Shown here: positions 1 through 7,398 of the stretch, in pieces
Numbering within the stretch: the stretch's first letter is position 1
How the letters are laid out: each line of letters starts with the position of its first letter
Assembly: GCA_050697275.1 (NCBI GenBank)
Contig: JBOGZI010000198.1
Coordinates: 1-11,931 of the forward strand
Reading direction: 5' to 3'
Length of the DNA stretch: 11,931 nt
Source: JBOGZI01 sp050697275
GTDB lineage: Bacteria; Actinomycetota; Thermoleophilia; Solirubrobacterales; 70-9
Notes under the pieces: model-generated
Told to the model about the DNA's origin: nothing
Databases searched by the model: none
The model's input: the letters and a program-made list of their open reading frames with translations, nothing else
Position numbers and translations under genes: made by a program

Positions 1-702
1 CGGCTGCACGGGGGGATCAGCGAGCTGCTCGCGCTCGTCGCGACCTACCCCCAGCTCGAGTACCCGCGGCGGTGGCCGCCGCACGTGAAGGTGTGCGGGC
101 CGCTGTTCTTCGAGCCGCCGAGCGACCCGGTCGAGATCCCCGAGGGGGATGGGCCGCTCGTGCTCGTGGCGCCGAGCACGGCGCAGGACCCGGAGCTGCG
201 GCTGCTGCGGGCGGCGCTGGAGGGGCTGGCGGAGATGCCGGTGCGGGTGCTGGCGACGACGAACCGGCGGACGCGCGAGCACCGGGCCGACCGGCCCGAG
301 CCCGAGCCGCTCGAGGTGCCGGCTAACGCGACCGTCCTCGACTGGCTCCCCTACTCGCACGCGATGTCGGCGGCCGACCTCGTGGTCTCGCAGGGAGGGC
401 ACGGGACGGTGGCGCGCGCCCTCCAGGCGGGGGCGCCGCTGCTCGTCTGCCCCGACGTCGGCGACATGGCCGAGAACGGCGCCCGGGTCGCGTGGGCGGG
501 CGCGGGGCTGTCGCTGCCACGGCGGCTGGTGTCGCCGCGGGGGATCCGCGTGGCGGCGAAGCGGATCCTGGCCGAGCCCGGGTTCCGGGAGAAGGCGGAG
601 GAGATCGCGGGCTGGTCGCGCGAGAACGGCGGCGCCGAGCGCGCGGCGGACCTCGTTGAGGACGCCGTACGCGGCGCGGCGCGCCAGTCGTTCACTCGTT
701 GA
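1..702 (+). CDS. GT-B glycosyltransferase, UGT/MGT-like (5' truncated by window edge)
   Basis: The frame is open from base 1, so the N-terminus lies outside the window; 233 codons plus a TGA stop are visible. An internal ATG at 85 exists, but protein-like sequence continues upstream of it (LLALVATYPQLEYPRRWPP), so I do not use it as the start. The visible part is the C-terminal nucleotide-sugar-binding Rossmann domain: GPLVLVAPSTAQDPE opens the domain as the usual strand/loop after the linker. DLVVSQGGHGTVARALQAG is the hallmark (S/H)GGHGT donor-binding motif, followed by APLLVCPDVGDMAENGARV, which matches the P-x-x-x-D-Q/E-x-x-N-A region of family GT1 enzymes. Members transfer a sugar from a nucleotide sugar to a small molecule or lipid in the cytosol. 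Acceptor and sugar cannot be told. It converges on the tRNA gene, with only 8 bases between its stop and the tRNA 3' end. Confidence 0.85.
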   Translation, partial: RLHGGISELLALVATYPQLEYPRRWPPHVKVCGPLFFEPPSDPVEIPEGDGPLVLVAPSTAQDPELRLLRAALEGLAEMPVRVLATTNRRTREHRADRPEPEPLEVPANATVLDWLPYSHAMSAADLVVSQGGHGTVARALQAGAPLLVCPDVGDMAENGARVAWAGAGLSLPRRLVSPRGIRVAAKRILAEPGFREKAEEIAGWSRENGGAERAADLVEDAVRGAARQSFTR

Positions 703-710
703 ACCTCTAG

Positions 711-781
711 CTCCCCGGCGCGGATTCGCACCGCGACGACTTCCTTAACAGGGAAGCATGCTGCTGTTACATCACCGGGGA
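711..781 (-). tRNA. tRNA-Asn(GTT), atypical D- and T-loops
   Basis: The reverse strand folds into a 71-nt cloverleaf. The acceptor stem is 7 perfect pairs (TCCCCGG with CCGGGGA) plus discriminator G. The D-stem is ATGT/GCAT with a 7-nt loop, AACAGCA. The anticodon stem CTTCC/GGAAG closes loop CTGTTAA, giving anticodon GTT. The variable loop is TCGT and the T-stem CGCGG/CCGCG closes loop TGCGAAT. U1-A72, G73 and GUU agree with known asparagine identity elements. CCA is not encoded (CTA follows). The D-loop lacks the conserved GG and the T-loop has G where U55 (pseudouridine) is expected, so the normal elbow contacts cannot form as usual. It lies 77 bp downstream of the HNH gene on the same strand. 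All stems are intact, so I take it as a real, non-degenerate gene. Confidence 0.88.
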
Positions 782-821
782 TCGTCAGGCCCGCACCGCT
801 TCGTCGAGTCTGCTCCGGCGC

Positions 822-827
822 ATTGTA
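822..827 (-). promoter_or_regulatory. Putative -10 box (TACAAT) for the tRNA-Asn gene
   Basis: Reverse strand TACAAT differs from the TATAAT consensus at one base and fits actinobacterial TANNNT. It would start transcription near 814, about 33 bases before the mature tRNA 5' end. No good -35 hexamer stands 16-18 bases upstream. The box sits in the 77-bp gap after the HNH stop, so the tRNA can be transcribed apart from the HNH gene. Confidence 0.4.
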
Positions 828-858
828 GGTGTGTGCGGGACCGGGGCGCGGCCATCGG

Positions 859-1596
859 CTACGCCGCTTCGTCAGCGCGTCGCTCAGTGTCGTGGACCGG
901 GCGATCCTCTGTCGACGGTAGCTCCGCCGTGCCCCACTCGACTTTCGCGTGGCAGTTGGCGCAAAGGAGGATGCACTTCGCCGCCTCCTCTCGGAGCCCG
1001 TCGATCGATCGCGTGAGTCCGCGCATTGCGAGACCGAACGACTTCTCGGACGGATCCAGGTGATGGAAGTGGAGCGCCCCAGGGAACTCGTCGTACCCAC
1101 ACATCCGGCACTCCCCACCGGCCTCCTCGATGAGCTTCAGCTTCGCGCGGCGCCGCCACGCGACGACCCGCTCCGCGCGGCACCGCATGCACCTGTAAGT
1201 GCCACGACCCTCGAGGATGAACCTCGTCCGTCCGTGATGCCTGCACCCGAGGACCGTGTACCTGGCCCCGGCTTCCCGAGCCTTCCGCGCCTCGGTTCGC
1301 TTGACGCCTCCCAGCTCGCGCGCCAGGCGATGGCGTCGCAACCAGTATCGAATGGTCGAGATGCTGCGGTCGAGACTCGCGGCCATCTCTCGAAGCGTCA
1401 GCCCTTCCTCGATCAGTCCCTCAAGCTGCTCCCGAGTCAGACCGCCGCGACCGGCGAAACGCTCGCGGTTGACCGCCGCGAGCCCATGCTTCTTCACGTG
1501 GTATGCGACGGTCGTCGGATGCTTACCGACGAGCCGCCCGATCGCCTCGAGTGACAGCCCTTGCGCCAGATGGAGTTCAAGCTCCTTTTTCCTCAT
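859..1596 (-). CDS. HNH endonuclease with tandem N-terminal helix-turn-helix domains
   Basis: 245 aa. Residues about 1-40 (LAQGLSLEAIGRLVGKHPTT) and 53-92 (LIEEGLTLREMAASLDRSIS) are two resolvase-like helix-turn-helix units of the same plan: 'G-L-S/T-L-x-x-I/M-A/G-x-x-x', then a recognition helix. Residues 118-139 carry C118, H120/H121, C136 and C139, a likely metal site. The C-terminal domain (about 150-222) is an HNH/McrA-type nuclease: CRMC (C163, C166), LHFHHLDP (H176, H178, H179) and CANCH (C212, C215, H216), the usual beta-beta-alpha metal fold. Such proteins nick or cut DNA and are frequent in mobile elements and prophage remnants. ATG at 1596 is the start, with only weak ribosome-binding sequence. 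Sampled lines of this gene are about 62-63% GC, at or below the level in dnaG, where lines range from about 65 to 80%; this fits, but does not prove, foreign origin. Target site unknown. Confidence 0.85.
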   Translation of the reverse strand: MRKKELELHLAQGLSLEAIGRLVGKHPTTVAYHVKKHGLAAVNRERFAGRGGLTREQLEGLIEEGLTLREMAASLDRSISTIRYWLRRHRLARELGGVKRTEARKAREAGARYTVLGCRHHGRTRFILEGRGTYRCMRCRAERVVAWRRRAKLKLIEEAGGECRMCGYDEFPGALHFHHLDPSEKSFGLAMRGLTRSIDGLREEAAKCILLCANCHAKVEWGTAELPSTEDRPVHDTERRADEAA

Positions 1597-1646
1597 TTGC
1601 AGGCATTTTCTCGGCTGGGCCGGACCGATCGGGGGCGAACCTGTGA

Positions 1647-1681
1647 CGGAAGGCGCGCGGATCGGCGCGGAAGGCGCGCGG
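1647..1681. repeat. 14-bp direct repeat, 21-bp period, upstream of the HNH gene
   Basis: CGGAAGGCGCGCGG occurs at 1647-1660 and again at 1668-1681, separated by 7 bases. It lies 51-85 bases before the HNH start and downstream of dnaG. The 21-bp spacing places both copies on the same DNA face, so this could be a tandem operator, but it could also be a simple slippage duplication. The rest of the 1597-1731 gap shows no convincing promoter or terminator. Confidence 0.5.
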
Positions 1682-1731
1682 GTTCCTAGCAGGAGATGAA
1701 ATTCGAAGCGATCGCGCCGGGGGCGGGCCGC

Positions 1732-3549
1732 CTACGCCCCGAGCGCCTCGGCGCGGGCGAGGCGGTCGGTGAGCTCGGCGCGCTGGCGGGAGAGGCGGGT
1801 GCTCTCCTCGTAGTCGCCGGCGCGCTGGGCGGCGGAGATGTCGTCCTCGAGCCGCTGCAGCTCGAGCAGCTCGAAGTTGAGCTCCATCGCCCCCGCGGAC
1901 GCCGGCTCGCGCTCGGCGCGCATCTTCAGCTCGGTGATCAGCGACAGCAGCTGCTCGTCGTCGCGGTCGATCCCGGCGAGCGGATCGCCGAGGTGCTCCT
2001 TCAGCCATGCCAGCGCCCGCCGCCCCGACGGCGACATGTGCTCCGGACGCAGGCGCTCCAGGTACGCGCCGCCGTTCTTGGGCTCGGCGATGCACATCGC
2101 CAGCAGCGCCCGCTCGCGCGCTTCCCGCGGCGTCAGGGCGCCGCGCGGCGACGCGGCGGCGCCCTCACCGCTCGACCCGCCGGTCCCGGACCCACCAGTC
2201 GAGGCCCCTGCGGATCCGCCAGACCCTCCTCCGTCCTGCACCTCGACGGGCGCCGAGCGCACCCGCTCCAGCACCAGGCTCGGATCGGTGTCGAGCCGGT
2301 CGGCCACCTCCCTCACCAGCTCGTCGAAGCCGACCGCGGTCTCCCCCTTCGCCTTCAGCATCGGCGCCACCCCGCGCATCGCCCGCTCGCGCCCGCTGAC
2401 GCTGCGGAGGTCCTCGGCGGCGAGAGCCGTGTGGACCTGGAACCGCAGCAGATCGTCCGCCTCCTCCACCAGCCGCTGGAAGTCCTCCAGCCGCTCCTCC
2501 TGGAGCATGTCGGCCGGATCGCTGCCCTCGGGCATCGCCGCGACCCGGAGGTCGAGACCCCTGCTCCCGGCCACCCGCTGCGCGCGGATCATCGCGTTCG
2601 CGCCCGCCTGATCGGCGTCGAGCGCCAGCACCACCTGCTCGACCCCCAGCCCCGAGAGGATCTTGAGCTGCTCCGGCGTGATCGCCGTCCCCATGATCGC
2701 CACCGCCTCCCCCACCCCCGCCTGGTGCAGCGCCAGCACGTCGGTGTATCCCTCGACCACGATCGCCCGCCTCGCCTTGGCGATCGGGCCGCGCGCCCGG
2801 TCGATCCCGTACAGCGTGTGGCTCTTCCGGTAGAGCTCGCCCTCGGGCGAGTTCAGGTACTTCGGCTTCGAGTCCGCGCTCAGCGCCCGCGCGCCGAACC
2901 CGAGCACCCGGCCGCGCCGGTCGCGGATCGGGAAGGTGATCCGCTTGCGGAAACGGTCGTAGTGGCCACCCTGGCGGCCCTTCTGGATCAGCCCCGCCCC
3001 GACCAGCTCAGGGATCGTGAACTTGGCGCGCTGGCTCCCCACCAGCACCTGGTCCCAGACGCTCGGCGCCATCCCCACCTCGAACTCGCGCAGCACCTTC
3101 TCCTCGAGGCCCCGCCCGGCCAGGTACTCGCGCGCCTTCGCCGCCTTCGGCGACTCCCACAGATAGCGCGCGTAGAACTTCGCCGTCCGCTCCAGCAGCT
3201 CGTACAGCCGCGCCCGCTTCCGCCTCGCCGCCTCCGCCCGCGGATCCTCCGCGTCCCGCTCCAGCTCCACCCCATACCGCTCCGCCAGCGACTCCACCGC
3301 CTGCGGGAAGTCCAGTCCCTCCTTCTCCTCGACGAAGCGGAAGACGTCGCCGCTCGCCTCGCAGCCGAAGCAGTAGTACAGCTTGTCCGTGGGGTTGACC
3401 TTGAACGAGGGCGTCCGCTCGTCGTGGAACGGGCACAGCCCCCAGAACGCCTGGCCCTGGCGGCGCAGGTCGGTATGGGCGGAGACGATCTCGACGATGT
3501 CGGAGGCGTCCTTGACGCGCTCGACGGACTCTCTGCTGAACCTCGCCAT
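1732..3549 (-). CDS. dnaG: DNA primase DnaG
   Basis: 605 aa, normal family length. It synthesises RNA primers at the replication fork with DnaB helicase. The N-terminal CHC2 zinc-binding domain (residues 1-100) has C39, H42, C60 and C63 in GLCPFHDERTPSF and YYCFGCEASGD. The RNA-polymerase/Toprim core (about 120-430) includes FRKRITFPIRDRRGRVLGFG, the Toprim glutamate E266 in VVEGYTD and the metal-binding D311/D313 in LALDADQAG. Residues about 439-467 are a Gly/Ser-rich flexible linker, and 470-605 form the C-terminal helicase-interaction domain. ATG at 3549 is chosen because MARFSRESVERVKDASDIVEIV is where primase homology begins. It lies 45 bp downstream of dgt on the same strand and is probably the last operon gene. 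Confidence 0.97.
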   Translation of the reverse strand: MARFSRESVERVKDASDIVEIVSAHTDLRRQGQAFWGLCPFHDERTPSFKVNPTDKLYYCFGCEASGDVFRFVEEKEGLDFPQAVESLAERYGVELERDAEDPRAEAARRKRARLYELLERTAKFYARYLWESPKAAKAREYLAGRGLEEKVLREFEVGMAPSVWDQVLVGSQRAKFTIPELVGAGLIQKGRQGGHYDRFRKRITFPIRDRRGRVLGFGARALSADSKPKYLNSPEGELYRKSHTLYGIDRARGPIAKARRAIVVEGYTDVLALHQAGVGEAVAIMGTAITPEQLKILSGLGVEQVVLALDADQAGANAMIRAQRVAGSRGLDLRVAAMPEGSDPADMLQEERLEDFQRLVEEADDLLRFQVHTALAAEDLRSVSGRERAMRGVAPMLKAKGETAVGFDELVREVADRLDTDPSLVLERVRSAPVEVQDGGGSGGSAGASTGGSGTGGSSGEGAAASPRGALTPREARERALLAMCIAEPKNGGAYLERLRPEHMSPSGRRALAWLKEHLGDPLAGIDRDDEQLLSLITELKMRAEREPASAGAMELNFELLELQRLEDDISAAQRAGDYEESTRLSRQRAELTDRLARAEALGA

Positions 3550-3594
3550 CAGCTCAAATCTGCCATCTCGCGCGGCGCCACTTCCCCGCGCCGC

Positions 3595-4599
3595 TCACGG
3601 GTCCCCGGAGGATGCGAACTTCTCGTATGCCGAGAGGCAGAAGCGGTCGGTCATCCCGGCGAGGTAGTCGGCGACCCGCTGCACCGCGTCCGCGGCCGGA
3701 TCGGGCGCCGGCACCTCCTCCGGACGCTCGAGGTGGTACTCGAAGAGCGCGCCCAGGGCCTGCCGCGCCCGCTCCTGGTCCGCGCGCGCCTCGGCGCCGA
3801 GGTAGACCCGCTCGAACATGAACTTGCGCAGCCGCAGCATCGCGCCCCCCACCTCCTCGGACTGCGCGATCTCGCCGGCGTCGCGCGAGCGCTCCACCAT
3901 GTCGCGGACCAGGGTGTCGATCCGCTCCGACCCCGTTCCCCCCAGCAACTCGATCTCCTCGGCGGGCAGATCGGCCTCCGAGATGATCCCGGCTCGCACC
4001 GCGTCGTCGATGTCGTGGTTGATGTAGGCGACCCGGTCCACCACCCGCACCACCCCGCCCTCCAGCGTCGACGGCCTCTCGGGCCCGGTGTGGCGCAGGA
4101 TCCCGTCGCGGACCTGCTCGGTCAGGTTCAGGCCCGGGCCATCCCCCTCGAGCACCTCGACCACCCGCAGCGAGTGCTCGTTGTGGCGAAAGCCGCGGCC
4201 GTGCGCCCGCAGCGCCTGGTCCAGCACCTCCTCCCCGATGTGCCCGAAGGGGGGATGGCCGAGATCGTGCCCGAGGCCGATCGCCTCGGTGAGATCCTCG
4301 TTCAGCCCCAGCGCCCTCGCAACCGTGCGCGAGATGAAGCAGGCCTCCAGCGTGTGGGTCAACCTGGTGCGGTAGTGATCGCCCTCGGGCGCCACGAAGA
4401 CCTGCGTCTTGTGCTTGAGGCGACGGAAGGCCTTCGAGTGGACGATCCGGTCCCGGTCACGCTGAAACGGCGTCCGCACGGGGCTGTCGGGCTCGGGCAC
4501 CCGCCGCTGCGCGGGGTACGAGGGCGTGGCCCGCTCCCACAGATACTCGCCCTCCCAGGAGCGAACCCGGTCCTCGAGGCTCTCGGTCCCGGTCGTCAC
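3595..4599 (-). CDS. dgt: dNTP triphosphohydrolase (dGTPase-like, HD superfamily)
   Basis: 334 aa. It hydrolyses dNTPs to the nucleoside and triphosphate, helping set dNTP pools for replication. The HD-superfamily metal site is complete: H82 in TRLTHTLE, H111-D112 in GHDLGHPPFGH, and D196 in AYINHDIDD. The N-terminus (YPAQRRVPEPDSPVRTPFQRDRDRI, HSKAFRRLKHKTQVF) is typical of bacterial dGTPase-like proteins, and 334 aa suits the shorter 'type 2' subfamily rather than E. coli Dgt (about 505 aa). The start is GTG at 4599, overlapping the ppdK stop as GTGA, so translation is probably coupled. The clustering with dnaG is a recurrent actinobacterial arrangement and fits a link between dNTP balance and replication. 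Confidence 0.95.
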   Translation of the reverse strand: MTTGTESLEDRVRSWEGEYLWERATPSYPAQRRVPEPDSPVRTPFQRDRDRIVHSKAFRRLKHKTQVFVAPEGDHYRTRLTHTLEACFISRTVARALGLNEDLTEAIGLGHDLGHPPFGHIGEEVLDQALRAHGRGFRHNEHSLRVVEVLEGDGPGLNLTEQVRDGILRHTGPERPSTLEGGVVRVVDRVAYINHDIDDAVRAGIISEADLPAEEIELLGGTGSERIDTLVRDMVERSRDAGEIAQSEEVGGAMLRLRKFMFERVYLGAEARADQERARQALGALFEYHLERPEEVPAPDPAADAVQRVADYLAGMTDRFCLSAYEKFASSGDP

Positions 4600-7340
4600 C
4601 GCTTGATGCTCTCAGGGGCGGCGGCGGCCTGGGCGGCGGCGACCCGCGCGATCGGCACCCGGTAGGGCGAGCAGCTGACGTAGTCCACCCCCACCTCGTG
4701 AAAGAACCCGATGCTCTCGGGGTCCCCGCCGTGCTCGCCGCAGACCCCCAGCCCCAGCTTCGGGTTGGCCTCCCGGCCGAGCCTCGCCCCGAGCCGCACC
4801 AGCTCGCCGACCCCTGGCCGGTCGATCGTCTCGAACGGGCTGCGATCGATGATCCCCTGGTTCACGTAGGGCGCGATGAACTTGCCCTCGACGTCGTCGC
4901 GGGAGAGACCGATCGCCGTTTGGGTCAGGTCGTTGGTGCCGAAGCTGAAGAAGTCGGCGTGGCGCGCCACCCGGTCCGCCACCAGGCAGGCCCGCGGCAG
5001 CTCGAGCATCGTCCCGATCGAGTACGGCACCTCCTGCCCCACCTCCCTCTGGGCCAGCTCCGCCGCGCGGACCACCTCCGCCCTGACCGCCTCGAGCTCG
5101 GTCTCGTAGGCGATCAGCGGCAGCATGATCTCGACGTGCGGCTCCTCGCTCTCCGCGGCGACCGCGGCCGCCGCCTCGACGATCGCGCGCACCTGCATCT
5201 CGTAGATCGGCGGGTAGAGCACCGCGAGGCGGACGCCCCTCGTCCCCAGCATCGGGTTGGCCTCGCGCAGCTCCCGCACCAGCGCCAGCATCTGCCGGGC
5301 CCGCTCGAGCTCGCCGGCGCTCGCGCCCCGCTCCTCGATCGCCTCCAGCTCCTCCTCGAAGTGCTCGACCGGCAGGAACTCGTGCAGCGGCGGGTCGAGC
5401 AGCCGGATGGTCACGGTCAAGCCGCTCATCTCGCGGAAGATCCCCTCGAAGTCACGCCGCTGGATCTCCTTCAAGGCGACCAGCGACGAGCGGAAGCGCT
5501 CGTCCACCTCGGTGGCCGGCGGCTCACCGGCGAACTCGAGGCGGCCCTCGGCCAGATGGGCCCGCCGCCATTCCTCCGCCGCCACGAACATCTCCTTGGC
5601 GAGCCTGTCGCGGTCCGCGCCGAAGAACATGTGCTCGGTCCGGCAGAGGCCGATCCCCTCCGCCCCGAACGAGCGCGCCTTGGCCGCGTCCTTCGGGTTG
5701 TCGGCATTGGCGCGGACGCGCAGGGTCCGCAGCTCGTCGGCCCAGCCGAGCACGGTCCGGAACTCCTCCGAGATCTCGGGCGTGATCAGCGGCACGTCGT
5801 CGAGCGTGATCGCGCCGTTCGACCCGTCGATCGCGATCACCTCGCCGCCCCGCAGCTCCCGGCCGTTGACGTTGACCAGCCGCCGGTCGAGGTCGATCTC
5901 CAGCTCCACGGCGCCGCACACGCACGGTCTGCCCATCCCCCGCGCGACCAGCGCCGCGTGCGAGGCCTTGCCCCCCTCCGAGGTGAGGATCCCACGGGCC
6001 GCCGCGAACCCCGCCACGTCCTCGGCCTCGGTGAAGGGGCGGACCAGGATCACGTCATCGCCGGCGCCCCCCCGCTCGACCGCCTCGGCGGCGGTGAAGA
6101 CGATCGTCCCCCGAGCGGCGCCGGGAGAGGCGGCCACTCCCTGGGTCAGCACCTCGTAGTCGAAGCCCGGGTCGAAGGTCGGGTGCAGAAGCGCGTCGAG
6201 CTTGGCGGCGTCGATCGTGGCCAGCGCGCCCGCCTTGTCGAGCAGCCCCTCGGAGACGGCGTCCACCGCGAACCGCACCGCCGCCTGGGCGGGACGCTTC
6301 GCGTTCCGGGTCTGCAGCAGGTAGAGGCGTCCCTCCTCGACCGTGAACTCGACGTCCTGCATGTCGCGGTAGTGCGCCTCGAGCGTGCGGAGCGCCTCGA
6401 ACAGCTCGCGGTGGGCATCCGGCAGCAGGCGGGCCATGTCGTCGAGCGTCTGGGTGTTGCGGACGCCCGAGACCACGTCCTCGCCCTGGGCGTTCGGCAG
6501 GTAGTCGCCCGACGGCTCCGGGGCCCCGGTGATCTCATCGCGGGTGAAGGCGACGCCCGAGCCGGAACCCTCCCCCTTGTTGCCGAAGACCATCTGCTGA
6601 ACGTTGACCGCGGTCCCCCAGGTGTCGGGGATGCGGTTGAGGCGGCGGTACTCGACCGCGCGCGTGCCCTTCCAGGAGTCGAACACCGCCCGGATCGCGG
6701 CTGTGAGCTGGGTACGCGGTTCCTGAGGAAAGCTCTCGCCCGTCTCCTCGCGGTAGATCCCCTCGAAGCGATCCTTGAGCCCTCGCAGCGCCTCGACGTC
6801 TAGGCCGGTGTCCAGCTCCACGCCCGCCTCCCGCTTGATCTCGGCGATCGCGTCCTCGAAGGTCTCCCCGGGGATGTCGCGGACCACGTTTCCGAACATC
6901 TGGACGAGCCGGCGATGCGAGTCGCGGGCGAAGCGCTCATTGCGGGTCCGCTCGGCCAGGCCCTCCACCGAGCGGTCGTTGAGGCCGAGGTTGAGGATCG
7001 TGTCGAGCATCCCGGGCATCGAGGCCCTCGCGCCGGAGCGCACCGAAAGCAGCAGCGGGTCCGCGGGATCGCCCAGCGCCTTGCCCGCGCGCTGCTCGAG
7101 GCGCTCCAGGGCCTCCCCGACCTGAGCGTCGAGCCCCTCCGGCGTCTCCCCTCCCGAATCCATGTAGGCGACGCACGCCTCGGCGGTGATCGTGAACCCG
7201 GCGGGGACCTGCTCGGGTCCCAGCACCCGGGTCATCTCGGCGAGGTTCGCGCCCTTGCCGCCGAGCAGCTCCCGCATCTCGCGCGAGCCCTCGGCGAAGT
7301 CGTAGACGTACTTGGTGGCTGCCGTGGTGGTCGTGGACAC
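4596..7340 (-). CDS. ppdK: Pyruvate, phosphate dikinase
   Basis: 914 aa from GTG at 7340. It catalyses pyruvate + ATP + Pi to PEP + AMP + PPi and the reverse. In order: the ATP-grasp N-terminal domain (KYVYDFAEG, GGKGANLAEM, residues 10-36; LLLSVRSGARASMPGMLDT, 97-114; MVFGNKGEGSGSGVAFTRD, 250-268); the phosphohistidine domain with EGGKASHAALVARGMG and H461; then the PEP/pyruvate TIM barrel with GLCRTEHMFFG (564-574), SFGTNDLTQTAIG (799-811) and catalytic C867 in LGVCGEHGGDP. The frame stays open to 7820, but homology begins at KYVYDF and the extra part is antisense to the SDR gene, so I place the start at GTG 7340. Residue 459, two before H461, is alanine where most PPDKs have a regulatory threonine. 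First gene of the ppdK-dgt-dnaG run. Confidence 0.96.
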   Translation of the reverse strand: MSTTTTAATKYVYDFAEGSREMRELLGGKGANLAEMTRVLGPEQVPAGFTITAEACVAYMDSGGETPEGLDAQVGEALERLEQRAGKALGDPADPLLLSVRSGARASMPGMLDTILNLGLNDRSVEGLAERTRNERFARDSHRRLVQMFGNVVRDIPGETFEDAIAEIKREAGVELDTGLDVEALRGLKDRFEGIYREETGESFPQEPRTQLTAAIRAVFDSWKGTRAVEYRRLNRIPDTWGTAVNVQQMVFGNKGEGSGSGVAFTRDEITGAPEPSGDYLPNAQGEDVVSGVRNTQTLDDMARLLPDAHRELFEALRTLEAHYRDMQDVEFTVEEGRLYLLQTRNAKRPAQAAVRFAVDAVSEGLLDKAGALATIDAAKLDALLHPTFDPGFDYEVLTQGVAASPGAARGTIVFTAAEAVERGGAGDDVILVRPFTEAEDVAGFAAARGILTSEGGKASHAALVARGMGRPCVCGAVELEIDLDRRLVNVNGRELRGGEVIAIDGSNGAITLDDVPLITPEISEEFRTVLGWADELRTLRVRANADNPKDAAKARSFGAEGIGLCRTEHMFFGADRDRLAKEMFVAAEEWRRAHLAEGRLEFAGEPPATEVDERFRSSLVALKEIQRRDFEGIFREMSGLTVTIRLLDPPLHEFLPVEHFEEELEAIEERGASAGELERARQMLALVRELREANPMLGTRGVRLAVLYPPIYEMQVRAIVEAAAAVAAESEEPHVEIMLPLIAYETELEAVRAEVVRAAELAQREVGQEVPYSIGTMLELPRACLVADRVARHADFFSFGTNDLTQTAIGLSRDDVEGKFIAPYVNQGIIDRSPFETIDRPGVGELVRLGARLGREANPKLGLGVCGEHGGDPESIGFFHEVGVDYVSCSPYRVPIARVAAAQAAAAPESIKR

Positions 7341-7350
7341 CCCTCGGGCG

Positions 7351-7356
7351 ATTCTA
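7351..7356 (-). promoter_or_regulatory. Putative -10 box (TAGAAT) of the ppdK operon
   Basis: Reverse strand TAGAAT differs from TATAAT at one base and ends 10 bases before the ppdK GTG. A start about 7 bases downstream gives a leader of only 2-3 bases. The only SD-like run (GAGGG) abuts the GTG, too close to act as one, so leaderless or near-leaderless translation is likely. No recognisable -35 element. Confidence 0.5.
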
Positions 7357-7398
7357 GTCTCGGCCCCACTTACCCGGCCCGGGTTCGCACGCGCGAGA

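Noticed and set aside
85..87. ATG at 85 as the true start of the first glycosyltransferase
   Set aside because: The same frame is open to base 1 and encodes plausible protein before it, and a GT-B enzyme of 205 aa would lack its whole N-terminal domain; the window edge cuts the gene.
690..704. Short inverted repeat GTTCA/TGAAC across the glycosyltransferase stop, as a terminator
   Set aside because: Only 5 pairs, mostly A/T, no U-tract; indistinguishable from chance.
1696..4665. A very long open frame on the plus strand (989 codons) opposite dnaG and dgt
   Set aside because: It is the antisense shadow of two well-identified genes in GC-rich DNA. Its peptide is Arg/Leu/Pro/His-rich, has no recognisable motifs and spans the dnaG-dgt gap without regard to gene boundaries.
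4698..6803. Plus-strand open frame (701 codons) opposite ppdK
   Set aside because: Antisense shadow of ppdK; no recognisable domains, and ppdK motifs are continuous through the whole region.
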